Counted from the stretch's first letter, positions 1 to 7,132 are shown. The stretch: DNA of 14,849 bases from an uncultured Verrucomicrobiota bacterium (GCA_903925515.1 CAIYFP010000014.1:1-14849), one strand, 5' to 3'. Made by a program: numbers and translations. Notes: generated by a model not told the origin, from the sequence alone.

Positions 1-201
1 ACGCAGGGCCTCGACCTGTGCGCCCAGCTTCCTGCGGACCTCCACCAGGAGCCGGTCTTCCACCAGTACGGGACACTGCCGCACATCCCATTCATCCAAT
101 CCCATCACCATCGCGGAGATCTTAGGCAAATCCACGATGGCACCGACTCCAAAGGTGAAGAGGAGCTGGCTGGGACGTAGCTCACCGATCGGCTTTCTCA
201 T
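1..201 (-). CDS. drmB: DrmB, DISARM DUF1998-type protein (N-terminal 67 codons only)
   Basis: This is the start of a gene that runs off the left edge. The reading begins MRKPIGELRPSQLLFTFGVG and continues with an AIVDLP / MVMGLDEWD stretch, which I recognise as the conserved N-terminus of DrmB, the DISARM protein carrying a DUF1998 domain. DrmB forms a complex with the DrmA helicase in characterised DISARM systems (established knowledge). The ATG lies at 201-199 and overlaps the drmA stop codon in an ATGA arrangement, with an ideal AGGAGGT ribosome-binding site 5 bases upstream at 213-207. Translation is therefore probably coupled to drmA. The C-terminal region that would confirm DUF1998 and its cysteines is outside the window, so the call rests on the N-terminal signature and on the position next to drmA. 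Confidence 0.85.
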   Translation of the reverse strand, partial: MRKPIGELRPSQLLFTFGVGAIVDLPKISAMVMGLDEWDVRQCPVLVEDRLLVEVRRKLGAQVEALR

Positions 202-3200
202 GGGACACCTCCTGTCTGGTCCATCGGGCTCAGCCCGTCCGCCGGCTTGAGGAGCAAGGGCACGTTGGCTTCCACGTCGCGCAACGAATTGAGGCAAGTG
301 AAAGTGTCCCAGGGGCCGGCGCCGGCGCGGGACAGCAAGGGGACGACATTTCCGGGCTCGCGCTGGTACGCGAGTTGTCGTTCGGGACTCGCCACGGCTT
401 GGCGCTGCCAGACGCGCTCGCGTTCCTCCAGAAGCTGCTTGGTTTCGGCCGCCGCCTTTCCCCCGGCGATGCGCTCGGCCCGCAACCGAACCGCCTCGCT
501 GACTTCCCGCAGGATGGACTCGGGCGACTGGATCTGGCCGGCCGAACGATTGTGGTTCAACCGGGATTCCTTCAGCCGCGCCAGCGCCACCATCACGCCG
601 GACAATCCCCGGTCCAGCGCCCGCGGTGCCCAGGGCGTCACCGAGAGCGCCTCGACGTGCTGGTAAAAGGTCTCATGGTAATTGGCGAAGGATTCGTAGT
701 GGGACAGGTCCCTGGGACGAGCCCAGTTGTAGAGCGTGCAGACGATGCCCGGATGCGCGCGGCCTACCCGGCTGGTCGCTTGAATGTACTCGGCCGTGGT
801 CTTGGGTTGACCGGCCACCAGCATCAGGCCCAGGCGATCCACGTCCACACCCACCGAAATCATGTTCGTCGCCAGCACGACATCGAAGGGCACCGGCATC
901 TTGCGCTTTTGCTCGGGCGTCGCCCCCTTCCTTGCCGCCTCCGATGCCTGGCTGAACGGGACCTCCAAGCGATCCAGCAGACTCGGGATTTCCGTGCCGC
1001 TCTTGCGCGATGTCAGCTCCTCGACCGCCCCGAGCCGAAGGTCACGACGCGCCAAGCCCCGCTCCTCCATCTTCCGCAGCCGTGTCCGGACGTCGTCCTC
1101 CACAAGGCGACGCATGCCCGCCAGTTCCCGGATGGAGTTGAAATAACCCACCAAGGTCATCCAAGGGTCGGCCACGGCGTCGTTCTGGCGGTAAAGTACC
1201 TCAGCCGCTGCAAGGAAGGCGGTGTAAACACGGATCAAGGCCACGGGGAATCGTCGTCCAAACGCGCAGATCCCCAGGTACGTGCGCCCGGGTGTTTCCG
1301 GTGACGGCGGGCGCACCACGGAGAAGAAGTTGTCCGTGATGTCCGTGCCGTGGGGTGGAAAGACATGCAGGCCACGTTGGAAAAGGTTCCTCACCTGTTC
1401 CTCCGCACGCCGGATGGTGGCCGTCGAGGCGATGACCTTGGGACGAACCAGACGGTTTCCCACCGTCCACGTGCACAACTCATCCACGGCGGTCTCGTAA
1501 AGGCCAACCATCGAACCCAGCGGCCCGCTGATGAGGTGGAGCTCGTCCTGGATAATCAGGTCGGGGGGGCGCAGCGGCCCGTGCGGTAGATTCTTGGTTT
1601 TCGGCAACGCGCCCGAAGCCGGATGGGATTGGGCATCCTCCACCGAAGGACACAGGAAGCCGTGGCGAGGACAAAGCCCGTTGACCTGGCCGAACAACGT
1701 CTGGACCTCACCCTTCCATGGCATCTGGGCAAACTTGTCCACGGTCGCGATGAGGAGCGCGGGGGGATGCCGATAGATCTCCTCGTCCACCACCAACACC
1801 GGCAAGCCTTCGTCGGGAGCCCTCGACGGCGTGAACGGGCATCGCCCCAATTCGTCCCCGCACCAAATCAGCGTGCGGTTCATGGTCCCGGGCCCACGCC
1901 TGACTTCGATGTGTCGCTTGCCATCGATGGGCGTCCCGCACCAAGGGCAAACCGTCAACTGGTGGGGGCTGCCCTTGCCTCCGCTGGCGAAGCCGCCCGA
2001 GCGGATCTCCAACACCGATTCCTCGGACATGGCCACCGTGTTGGGAGTCGCCTTCGAGCCCACCCACAATCCAATCCGAAACGGAGCTTGGCCCCACCGC
2101 GCTGGATCCTCCCGCCGGAGGGCTTCGCACGCGCAAATCAAAGCGGTCGCCCGCTGAAACTGCTGAAGGGTCAGCAGGCGAAGCGTGTACCGCATCAGGA
2201 CTGCCACGCCGTGTTCACCCGACCGCCCTTCCACCACGCCGCCCAGGCGTCGCAGCGCCAACGTGTAGGCGGTCAGCCCCAGATAGGCCTCGGTCTTGCC
2301 GCCACCTGTGGGAAACCAGAGCAGGTCCGCCAGTCCTTCCGGTCCGGCGCTTCGCTCGGGATGGTCCAATTGGGTCAGGCCCGGGAGATTGATCAGGACG
2401 AAGGCGAGCTGGAATGGACGCCAACTGCGGTTGCGGGGCTCGTCCAGCGAGGATGGATCGTCCCCCGGCTTCATCTGCCCCTTCCGAACCCGACGCACGA
2501 GGATGGACCGCACGCGTTGGATGGCCATCGCTCGATTCGCGAAGCGGAACGACTCCAGCGCGACATCGTCGCTTTCCAACAGGGCAATGCCCGCCTCCAA
2601 GCGCCCCAGCGTGGCGCGGCAACGGCTGGTTGCGCGACGGGCTGCGGCGGCATGGTCAGCCAGCCTTGCCCCCGGCTCCACGAGCTTGGCTTCCTCCGCG
2701 ACAATCCACTGCGCATAGGCCGACGTCAGCACCCGCAGGGCCCCCAGCAATTCCGGGCGGGGCATCTCAGCGAGGCGCTTCATGTCCGTCTCAAGTCCCG
2801 AAAGCGCCGCGTTCTCGAATGCATTGGGAGCGACCTGTTGCCGGACCGTCGTCCGGGGCATCACGCACGTGCTGATGGCGGTCGCCCGGGTGGGGTCCGC
2901 CGAAAGCTCCACCTGCGTCGCCACCCCGTGTCCGACGGCGAATTCGACATGGTGGCGGTACAGCATGGACATCGCCTCGCGTTCCTCCCGGGTCACCGAA
3001 TCCACGGCCGAGCTGGGGACTCGGGTGGGCATTCGCTTCAGGAGGACGGCCGCGCCATCGACCGATCGCACCTTCAACGCGGCCTGGAACAGCCAGGCGA
3101 CATCCCGGTTCTGTTCGGGCTCCTGTTGGCTGTTCACGAGAAAGGCCGTGACGATCCAGGTTCCGTTGCGTTGCCGCATGCGCCCCTGAATGGCCACCTC

Positions 3201-3704
3201 GGGCTCGGTCGCATCCGGGACCAACGGGCCAAAGACACCTCGCCGAAGGGGCACGGGAAGGGTCAGGCCGCCCTTGGGCTGTCGCTGCCAGGCTTTCGCT
3301 GGATTCCCGCCCTTGCCGATCTGGGTGCCGCTCTCCTCCTTGGAGTACTTGCCCCAAGTCGCCTCAAAAACGAGGCCCGAGGCCGCCTCGCTCACGTTGA
3401 AGCTGAAGCCAATGGCATTGGGGAAGAAGGTGTTCTGGCTGGGGGCCGCGTCGTCCGCCTCCCCGTCCTCCGAGTCCTTGCCAGCGATCGCGACTCCATC
3501 ATGGGATTCGGGTTGGAGCAGCCGCCCCTTAGGAGCCACCGCCCCGACGAGATAACGCTCGCGAACCGTGCGCTCGTCCTTGCTCAGTTCCTCATGGTCT
3601 CCCCCGGCGGGGCCGTGCAAGTCGCGAAAGACGAGGTCAAGCAGGCGGTCCCGCAACCCGAAGGAAGTGGGCGGGACGCAAGTCGCTGTTGGGCTATCCG
3701 TCAT
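198..3704 (-). CDS. drmA: DrmA, DISARM superfamily 2 helicase
   Basis: This 1168-residue protein is the helicase of a DISARM anti-phage system, which in known cases works with DrmB to recognise and translocate on incoming DNA. Visible motifs: Walker A PTGGGKT at residues 465-471, DELH box at 720-723, STAT at 760-763, motif V ATNMISVGVDVD at 945-956, and motif VI QATSRVGR at 975-982. A cysteine cluster (CPWC at 586-589, C615, C622) and a second pair (C678, C685) between the Walker A and DELH motifs could bind zinc. The long N-terminal half before the helicase core and the overall length fit DrmA. The start at 3704 places TSFGLRDRL near the N-terminus as in relatives; its ribosome-binding site is weak. 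A 91-base gap separates it from the DUF6527 gene upstream. That gap holds only a small GGCGA/TCGCC hairpin (3754-3766), without a T tract. Its stop overlaps the drmB start. Confidence 0.93.
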   Translation of the reverse strand: MTDSPTATCVPPTSFGLRDRLLDLVFRDLHGPAGGDHEELSKDERTVRERYLVGAVAPKGRLLQPESHDGVAIAGKDSEDGEADDAAPSQNTFFPNAIGFSFNVSEAASGLVFEATWGKYSKEESGTQIGKGGNPAKAWQRQPKGGLTLPVPLRRGVFGPLVPDATEPEVAIQGRMRQRNGTWIVTAFLVNSQQEPEQNRDVAWLFQAALKVRSVDGAAVLLKRMPTRVPSSAVDSVTREEREAMSMLYRHHVEFAVGHGVATQVELSADPTRATAISTCVMPRTTVRQQVAPNAFENAALSGLETDMKRLAEMPRPELLGALRVLTSAYAQWIVAEEAKLVEPGARLADHAAAARRATSRCRATLGRLEAGIALLESDDVALESFRFANRAMAIQRVRSILVRRVRKGQMKPGDDPSSLDEPRNRSWRPFQLAFVLINLPGLTQLDHPERSAGPEGLADLLWFPTGGGKTEAYLGLTAYTLALRRLGGVVEGRSGEHGVAVLMRYTLRLLTLQQFQRATALICACEALRREDPARWGQAPFRIGLWVGSKATPNTVAMSEESVLEIRSGGFASGGKGSPHQLTVCPWCGTPIDGKRHIEVRRGPGTMNRTLIWCGDELGRCPFTPSRAPDEGLPVLVVDEEIYRHPPALLIATVDKFAQMPWKGEVQTLFGQVNGLCPRHGFLCPSVEDAQSHPASGALPKTKNLPHGPLRPPDLIIQDELHLISGPLGSMVGLYETAVDELCTWTVGNRLVRPKVIASTATIRRAEEQVRNLFQRGLHVFPPHGTDITDNFFSVVRPPSPETPGRTYLGICAFGRRFPVALIRVYTAFLAAAEVLYRQNDAVADPWMTLVGYFNSIRELAGMRRLVEDDVRTRLRKMEERGLARRDLRLGAVEELTSRKSGTEIPSLLDRLEVPFSQASEAARKGATPEQKRKMPVPFDVVLATNMISVGVDVDRLGLMLVAGQPKTTAEYIQATSRVGRAHPGIVCTLYNWARPRDLSHYESFANYHETFYQHVEALSVTPWAPRALDRGLSGVMVALARLKESRLNHNRSAGQIQSPESILREVSEAVRLRAERIAGGKAAAETKQLLEERERVWQRQAVASPERQLAYQREPGNVVPLLSRAGAGPWDTFTCLNSLRDVEANVPLLLKPADGLSPMDQTGGVP
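207..213 (-). promoter_or_regulatory. Strong ribosome-binding site for drmB
   Basis: The minus strand reads AGGAGGT ending 5 bases before the drmB ATG at 201-199. It lies inside the last codons of drmA. It fixes the drmB start and supports coupled translation through the ATGA overlap. Confidence 0.75.
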
Positions 3705-3795
3705 GTCTCAGGGGCCAATTGCCCGACGCGTTGTACGGCTTGCGAACACGCTTGGCGAGCCTCGCCCGTCATGGATTGAGGCTCCCGGCTTCGTT

Positions 3796-4161
3796 CTATC
3801 CCGGACCCTCCGCATCCCCGGGGGGGCACCAAAAAATCCGGCTACGGTAGATGATGAAGTGGCTGCGGCAGCCCACCGTCCGCCAGACGGAAGGCATGAG
3901 CGTGAACTCGCCTGACCGCATTTGCTCAATGCGCCACGAGGGTGAGGAGTCTTCGACGAGGCTCAACTGGATGAAGGCGCCGCAGCCACAAGGACATTGC
4001 ATGCCGGCGGCCCACTCGCATTCCGCATCACCCAACCGGTAGAGCACCTGGGGTAAAGGCTCCTCAGGCCACGCGGCTACACGCCTGATCGAAAACTCAG
4101 GGGGCCGCCTGCGATTTAATCGCAACCCATCGGCCAGCCAGCGGCGAAACCGCGGAGTCAT
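3796..4161 (-). CDS. DUF6527 family small cysteine-rich protein of the Ubl operon
   Basis: This 121-residue protein starts MTPRFRRWLADGL and matches what I know of DUF6527. It has a CPCGCG cluster (C56, C58, C60) followed by hydrophobic strands, then S91-V-W and C98-R-S-H101-F, and ends with RSRIFWC (C112). The cysteines and the histidine suggest a metal site. The family is repeatedly found beside JAB, E1 and Ubl genes in bacteria (established knowledge). I dimly recall a report that small proteins in such operons are serine proteases acting on the Ubl, but I cannot confirm that this family is meant. The start at 4161 was chosen because it gives an ATGA overlap with the upstream JAB-E1 gene; the open frame extends to 4257, but that part lies inside the neighbour's coding sequence. 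It is the last gene of the four-gene conjugation operon, 91 bases before drmA. Confidence 0.85.
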   Translation of the reverse strand: MTPRFRRWLADGLRLNRRRPPEFSIRRVAAWPEEPLPQVLYRLGDAECEWAAGMQCPCGCGAFIQLSLVEDSSPSWRIEQMRSGEFTLMPSVWRTVGCRSHFIIYRSRIFWCPPGDAEGPG

Positions 4162-5543
4162 GAAAGGGAGGGGTTGTTGAGCAACGGCCGCGCGTCGCCG
4201 CGGCCAACGAAGCGGCCAAGTGCCTGGCATGGGGGGCCTTCCGGGATTCGTTGCCAAGAGCCTTCGCGGAGGTCGAAGAGTTGGTAACGAAATTCGGCCA
4301 GGTCGTCCCTCCGGAACCCATGAATCCTCGCCAGCAGCTCATTGACGGCGTGGGCAGCGATGAAGCCGTTGAGACTGACCACGGCCGGACGACTGACCGC
4401 CGTGCCTTTCACGTAGCCCTCACGCAGAAGCTTGGCATGCTGCTTGGGGTGATGGCGCCGCATTCCGTCCGACTCCACTTGTTTGGCGGTGATCACTCCG
4501 CGGCTCAGGAGCGACGAGCCGCCGGGAACGAGGAAATGGACCGCACCGCAGATCTGCTCTGCCTTCCCTCCAGTTCCGGCGTCAATCCGGACTCCGAGAT
4601 CAATCAGGGGCACGAGGTAGAACGTTGCGATTCGATTGAGCAGGTCCCGACCGTCCGCCGAATCAACGCAGCCGAAGAGCACATCGCAGCTCGCCAGCGT
4701 TTGAACTACTTCCGCGCTGAGCAAGTCCTGTGAAAACACCTCGACCTTGGTTCCTTGGTCCATGGCCATCACCGCCTCCCGGAGCAATTCAACCTTCGGT
4801 CGGTGATTGGCCACATCGTCCGCGGTCGAATTCACGATCCGGTTGAGGTTCCGACGCTCGATCACTTCAGGGTCCACCAGCACCAGACTCCCGACGCCCA
4901 GTCGCCCCAGCATTTCCGCAACCCAACTGCCGGTCCCGGAGCAGCCAACAACGCCCACTCGGAGGCTTCGGAGTGCCTGGTAGGTTCCCTCTCCGAACGC
5001 CTGAACGGCGCTGGCTTGAGCCGCATCTGGCGCGCGCGCTTCCGTCAGGATGTTGGCCCCGATCCGGTCTCCGACGCGAACGAGCCGGCCTACTGGACGA
5101 AACTCGCCGTCCCGTCCCACCGCACGGACGCGTAGTTCTCCCGAATATGGGAGAATTGCGCTCAGGTGAGTTGTTTCGCCGTCAATCAGATGACGGAACG
5201 AATCTGCCAGCGCCCGGTCGGTCTCGTCGTCTTGGGGGGAAAAGTCGTCGTAGCTGGGCGGATGACTGTGAACCTTCAAGAGAACGAGGCCGCGGGCAGC
5301 CGCCTTTTCAAGCAGGGGAACGACGAGCTCTACCGGCCAGGTCACCGCATCCGGACGCCTAACCGAGCATCTCTCGATTGGGACAGGAACTACTTCATGC
5401 AGACAGTAGCCCGTTCCGCCAGTCATCCTGAATTGGCCGCACAACGCCAAGGCCACCGTCTCCAGTCCGTCACCCGGGAACAGATGTCCCCGAAATTGCT
5501 CCTCTTGGCCCTCGGTAAAGCGCAGGGAAATCGGTGGCTTCAT
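4158..5543 (-). CDS. JAB/JAMM peptidase fused to E1-like ThiF-family adenylating enzyme
   Basis: This 461-residue two-domain enzyme should activate the Ubl and also remove it from targets. Residues 1 to about 155 form a JAB metalloprotease with a complete JAMM set: E28, H92-S-H94-P and S102-x-x-D105. Residues about 185-435 form an E1/ThiF fold. Its nucleotide loop is GVVGCSGTG (197-205), followed by D224, R231-N-L-N-R235, K250 and D294, which match the ATP and Mg-binding positions of MoeB/ThiF. Where MoeB-like enzymes carry a CxxC zinc pair, this protein reads PGGSSLLSRG (340-349). No cysteine occurs between C332 and C439, so an ordinary catalytic cysteine is missing. The open frame continues to 6008, but that extension reads through the E2 gene out of frame; the start at 5543 gives ATGA overlap with the E2 stop and has a GGGAGG upstream. 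The stop overlaps the DUF6527 start. Confidence 0.9.
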   Translation of the reverse strand: MKPPISLRFTEGQEEQFRGHLFPGDGLETVALALCGQFRMTGGTGYCLHEVVPVPIERCSVRRPDAVTWPVELVVPLLEKAAARGLVLLKVHSHPPSYDDFSPQDDETDRALADSFRHLIDGETTHLSAILPYSGELRVRAVGRDGEFRPVGRLVRVGDRIGANILTEARAPDAAQASAVQAFGEGTYQALRSLRVGVVGCSGTGSWVAEMLGRLGVGSLVLVDPEVIERRNLNRIVNSTADDVANHRPKVELLREAVMAMDQGTKVEVFSQDLLSAEVVQTLASCDVLFGCVDSADGRDLLNRIATFYLVPLIDLGVRIDAGTGGKAEQICGAVHFLVPGGSSLLSRGVITAKQVESDGMRRHHPKQHAKLLREGYVKGTAVSRPAVVSLNGFIAAHAVNELLARIHGFRRDDLAEFRYQLFDLREGSWQRIPEGPPCQALGRFVGRGDARPLLNNPSLS

Positions 5544-5932
5544 CCTGCCCTCCCGAGTCCATGATCGAGCCAATGGCGGATCTGGTGAATGTGCGTAACC
5601 AGATTGTCCACGCCCGGCCGCCAAGGGTAGTGGCGTGACCACCGTTGCCATTCTTTGCCATCCAAGGTCTGACGCGCCTCCGTTTGGCGGAGCGGACCGC
5701 CATCCACTCGCGACAAATGCGGGTGGAAGAACGCCATATCCAGGGGCGCGGTTGGGTAGCCGGAGTGAATCTGCACCGCGATGGAGCCGGAGGGGACGTT
5801 GTAGCCCTGGGGGAACTGGAATCCGTGGAGCACCAGCCAGTGGCCGCTCGGCTCGACAATCGTTTCCCAGTCCACACCGAGGGCTACAAGCCCTTCCACG
5901 TCTTCTACGGGCAAATGGAAGAGTCTTCGCAT
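5540..5932 (-). CDS. E2-like ubiquitin-conjugating-fold protein (Prok-E2 type), cysteine-free
   Basis: This 130-residue protein resembles the prokaryotic E2 families that sit between a Ubl and an E1/JAB gene. A GFQFPQGYN segment (38-45) is followed by an IAVQIHSGYPTAPLDMAFF stretch typical of E2 beta strands, then W95-QRWSRHYPWRPG (to 107) and a C-terminal helix with repeated histidines. There is no cysteine anywhere, so a thioester E2 mechanism is excluded. S99 in the WSRH motif, where the E2 active site is expected, is the best candidate nucleophile (inference). An upstream in-frame ATG at 5938 overlaps the Ubl stop as ATGA. However, the AGGAGG site at 5945-5940 is 7 bases from the ATG at 5932 and only 1 base from the first, so 5932 is preferred. 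The stop overlaps the JAB-E1 start. Assignment rests on fold signature and context. Confidence 0.8.
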   Translation of the reverse strand: MRRLFHLPVEDVEGLVALGVDWETIVEPSGHWLVLHGFQFPQGYNVPSGSIAVQIHSGYPTAPLDMAFFHPHLSRVDGGPLRQTEARQTLDGKEWQRWSRHYPWRPGVDNLVTHIHQIRHWLDHGLGRAG

Positions 5933-5934
5933 GC

Positions 5935-6258
5935 TCATCCCTCCTGAACCTCACGAGGCAACGTGGTGAAGCGTTCGATGCCGGGCGTGGTGAAATCCAC
6001 GTCGTCATCGAGACCGATGGTTACCAACCGGCCGCCGCGCAGTTTCTGGGTCAGGATGAACGACTCCGGCGGGTTCTTGCCCGCGAGAACGAGGATCTCT
6101 CGTCCGGTCATCCGGGGTTGCTCGGTCGTGTAGTGGAGGTCATCGACCCGAATCCGGTAACGCCGGGCCTTGGGAACCGGCTTATCGGCCTTCGCAAGTT
6201 GTTCGAGGTCTGCTTCTTCGATCTCCACATCGGGAGTCTGATCATTCTTGGTATCCAT
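5935..6258 (-). CDS. Ubiquitin-like protein, Multi_ubiq-type, single domain
   Basis: This 107-residue protein is the modifier of the conjugation operon. Residues 1-32 are an acidic, lysine-containing N-terminal extension. Residues about 33-101 match the Multi_ubiq beta-grasp domain: RYRIRVDDLHYTTEQPRMTG, then REILVLAG, then FILTQKLRGGR, IGLDDDVDF and PGIERFTTL. Only one Ubl copy is present, although family members often carry several. The tail ends PREVQEG, so the chain ends in a glycine and may not need trimming before activation. The open frame extends upstream into the promoter region. ATGs at 6264 and 6258 are the plausible starts; the AAGGA site is about 8 bases from 6258 and only 2 from 6264, so 6258 is chosen. 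It is the first gene of the operon and is transcribed away from the sigma factor gene. Confidence 0.87.
   Translation of the reverse strand: MDTKNDQTPDVEIEEADLEQLAKADKPVPKARRYRIRVDDLHYTTEQPRMTGREILVLAGKNPPESFILTQKLRGGRLVTIGLDDDVDFTTPGIERFTTLPREVQEG
5940..5945 (-). promoter_or_regulatory. Ribosome-binding site that decides the E2 start
   Basis: AGGAGG on the minus strand lies within the final codons of the Ubl gene. It is 7 bases from the ATG at 5932-5930 but only 1 base from the ATG at 5938-5936, so initiation at 5932 is favoured. Confidence 0.65.
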
Positions 6259-6276
6259 GTTCATTTTCCTTTCGAT

Positions 6277-6297
6277 TGTCTGGGCACTTGCCCGACA
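6277..6297. promoter_or_regulatory. Palindrome in the Ubl operon leader
   Basis: The plus strand contains TGTC(T)GGGCA, two bases CT, then TGCCCGACA. The arms pair completely apart from one bulged T. It sits about 18 bases before the Ubl start and just upstream of its ribosome-binding site. It could be an operator or an RNA hairpin controlling access to that site. The GGGCA half-site recurs in the larger inverted repeat nearby. Confidence 0.45.
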
Positions 6298-6304
6298 CCC
6301 TACC

Positions 6305-6358
6305 AACGACCGGGCATTACATCCGGCTGGCCAAGGAGGCCTGTAATGCCCAATCGTT
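6305..6358. promoter_or_regulatory. Mirror-image divergent regulatory element (operator or paired promoters)
   Basis: Two 17-base arms face outward. Read away from the centre, each gives TGTAATGCCC, two variable bases, then TCGTT. The plus-strand arm is 6342-6358; the minus-strand arm is 6321-6305. A further GTAGG follows in both directions, offset by one base. The arms are separated by 20 bases and lie exactly between the Ubl operon and the sigma-factor operon. The element is either a shared promoter motif read in both directions, as expected for an autoregulated sigma factor, or a repressor operator. The plus-strand copy leaves little room for a -10 element before the annotated sigma start, which favours an operator or a start further downstream. 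Confidence 0.6.
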
Positions 6359-6367
6359 AAGTAGGTG

Positions 6368-7132
6368 ATGGACGCAGACGCAGACCCTGAGGATCTGTCG
6401 AGTGGCCCGGGCGACATCCGGTTGCTGGCCAATCGACAGCCGGACTTGGAGGCCGAGCCCGAAGACGGGCTCGTGACCTACATGGCGTTGCAGGACGTGG
6501 ACTTTGACCAAGCCCAGCGCGCCTGTGAGGAACTCTATCGCCGCCACGCCCATCGGATGGTCGGTTGGTGTCTGAAAAACAGGGCGGAGACTTACGGGCA
6601 AGATGCCACGGACCTCGTGGACGAAGCGTTCCTTCGGGCATTCCGCTCTGCCCATTCGTATCGTTCACGGGCCGGCCTTGACGCAGACGGAAGACGCCGC
6701 CACGTCATGGCATGGTTGTTCAGAATACTGCGAAATGCCTACTTGGACTGTCGTAAGGGGGAGCAACGGGAACAACTTGTCCGGGACGACAGCGAGGATG
6801 CGGGGCAGTTGCTAAATGAGGCACCAGACCAGGAAGGAATACCTGACGCCGGGCGAGTCTCACCTGAGCGACGAAACTTGGTGCTGCGATTCCTCGATGA
6901 ACTGGACGGCGTGGACAAAGCCATCCTGATCGCGACTGCCGAATCATGGTCGCCCACCGCTGCGCAGACCGTGTTGCCGCGCCACATCTGCCGGTCACTA
7001 TGCGAGGAGTTTGGCCTGACCGAGAACAGCTTGCGAGTCCGTCGCTTCCGAGTTCTCGAAAAACTCCGGCTTTTCATTTCCGAAGAAGAAACCAAAACAT
7101 CAACACATCATGAATACCCACCAAAGCGGTGA
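6368..7132 (+). CDS. ECF-like sigma-70 family RNA polymerase sigma factor
   Basis: This roughly 254-residue protein has a sigma region 2-like segment (about residues 50-137). In it EELYRRHAHRMVGWCLKN is followed by ATDLVDEAFLRAF, which is the -10-binding helix region, and then MAWLFRILRNAYLDCRKGEQRE. A sigma region 4-like segment follows from about 167 to 237, with PERRNLVLRFLDELDGVDKAIL and the recognition helix region LTENSLRVRRFRVLEKLRLF. The helix-turn-helix contains a longer insertion than usual (around ESWSPTAAQTVLPRHICRS). No membrane segment or anti-sigma partner with a transmembrane helix is adjacent. The start is uncertain: GTG 6365, ATG 6368 and ATG 6482 are all in frame, and no good ribosome-binding site marks any of them. 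It is divergent from the Ubl operon and overlaps the next gene by 23 bases. It likely controls itself and the conjugation operon (inference). Confidence 0.85.
   Translation: MDADADPEDLSSGPGDIRLLANRQPDLEAEPEDGLVTYMALQDVDFDQAQRACEELYRRHAHRMVGWCLKNRAETYGQDATDLVDEAFLRAFRSAHSYRSRAGLDADGRRRHVMAWLFRILRNAYLDCRKGEQREQLVRDDSEDAGQLLNEAPDQEGIPDAGRVSPERRNLVLRFLDELDGVDKAILIATAESWSPTAAQTVLPRHICRSLCEEFGLTENSLRVRRFRVLEKLRLFISEEETKTSTHHEYPPKR

Noticed and set aside
1623..3779. A 718-codon open frame on the plus strand opposite drmA
   Set aside because: It is fully antisense to a well-supported helicase gene, its translation is rich in R, H, G and P without domain structure, and long antisense frames are common in GC-rich coding DNA.
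3708..3929. A 73-codon minus-strand frame between drmA and the DUF6527 gene
   Set aside because: It mostly overlaps the end of the DUF6527 gene in another frame, has serine/arginine-rich shadow composition, and no ribosome-binding site.
5544..6008. N-terminal extension of the JAB-E1 frame up to 6008
   Set aside because: The 155 extra residues overlap the E2-like gene and the end of the Ubl gene in another frame and show no domain signature. The ATG at 5543 gives an ATGA junction.
5635..6360. A 241-codon plus-strand frame opposite the E2 and Ubl genes
   Set aside because: It is antisense to genes with recognisable domains, and its translation shows no conserved motif.
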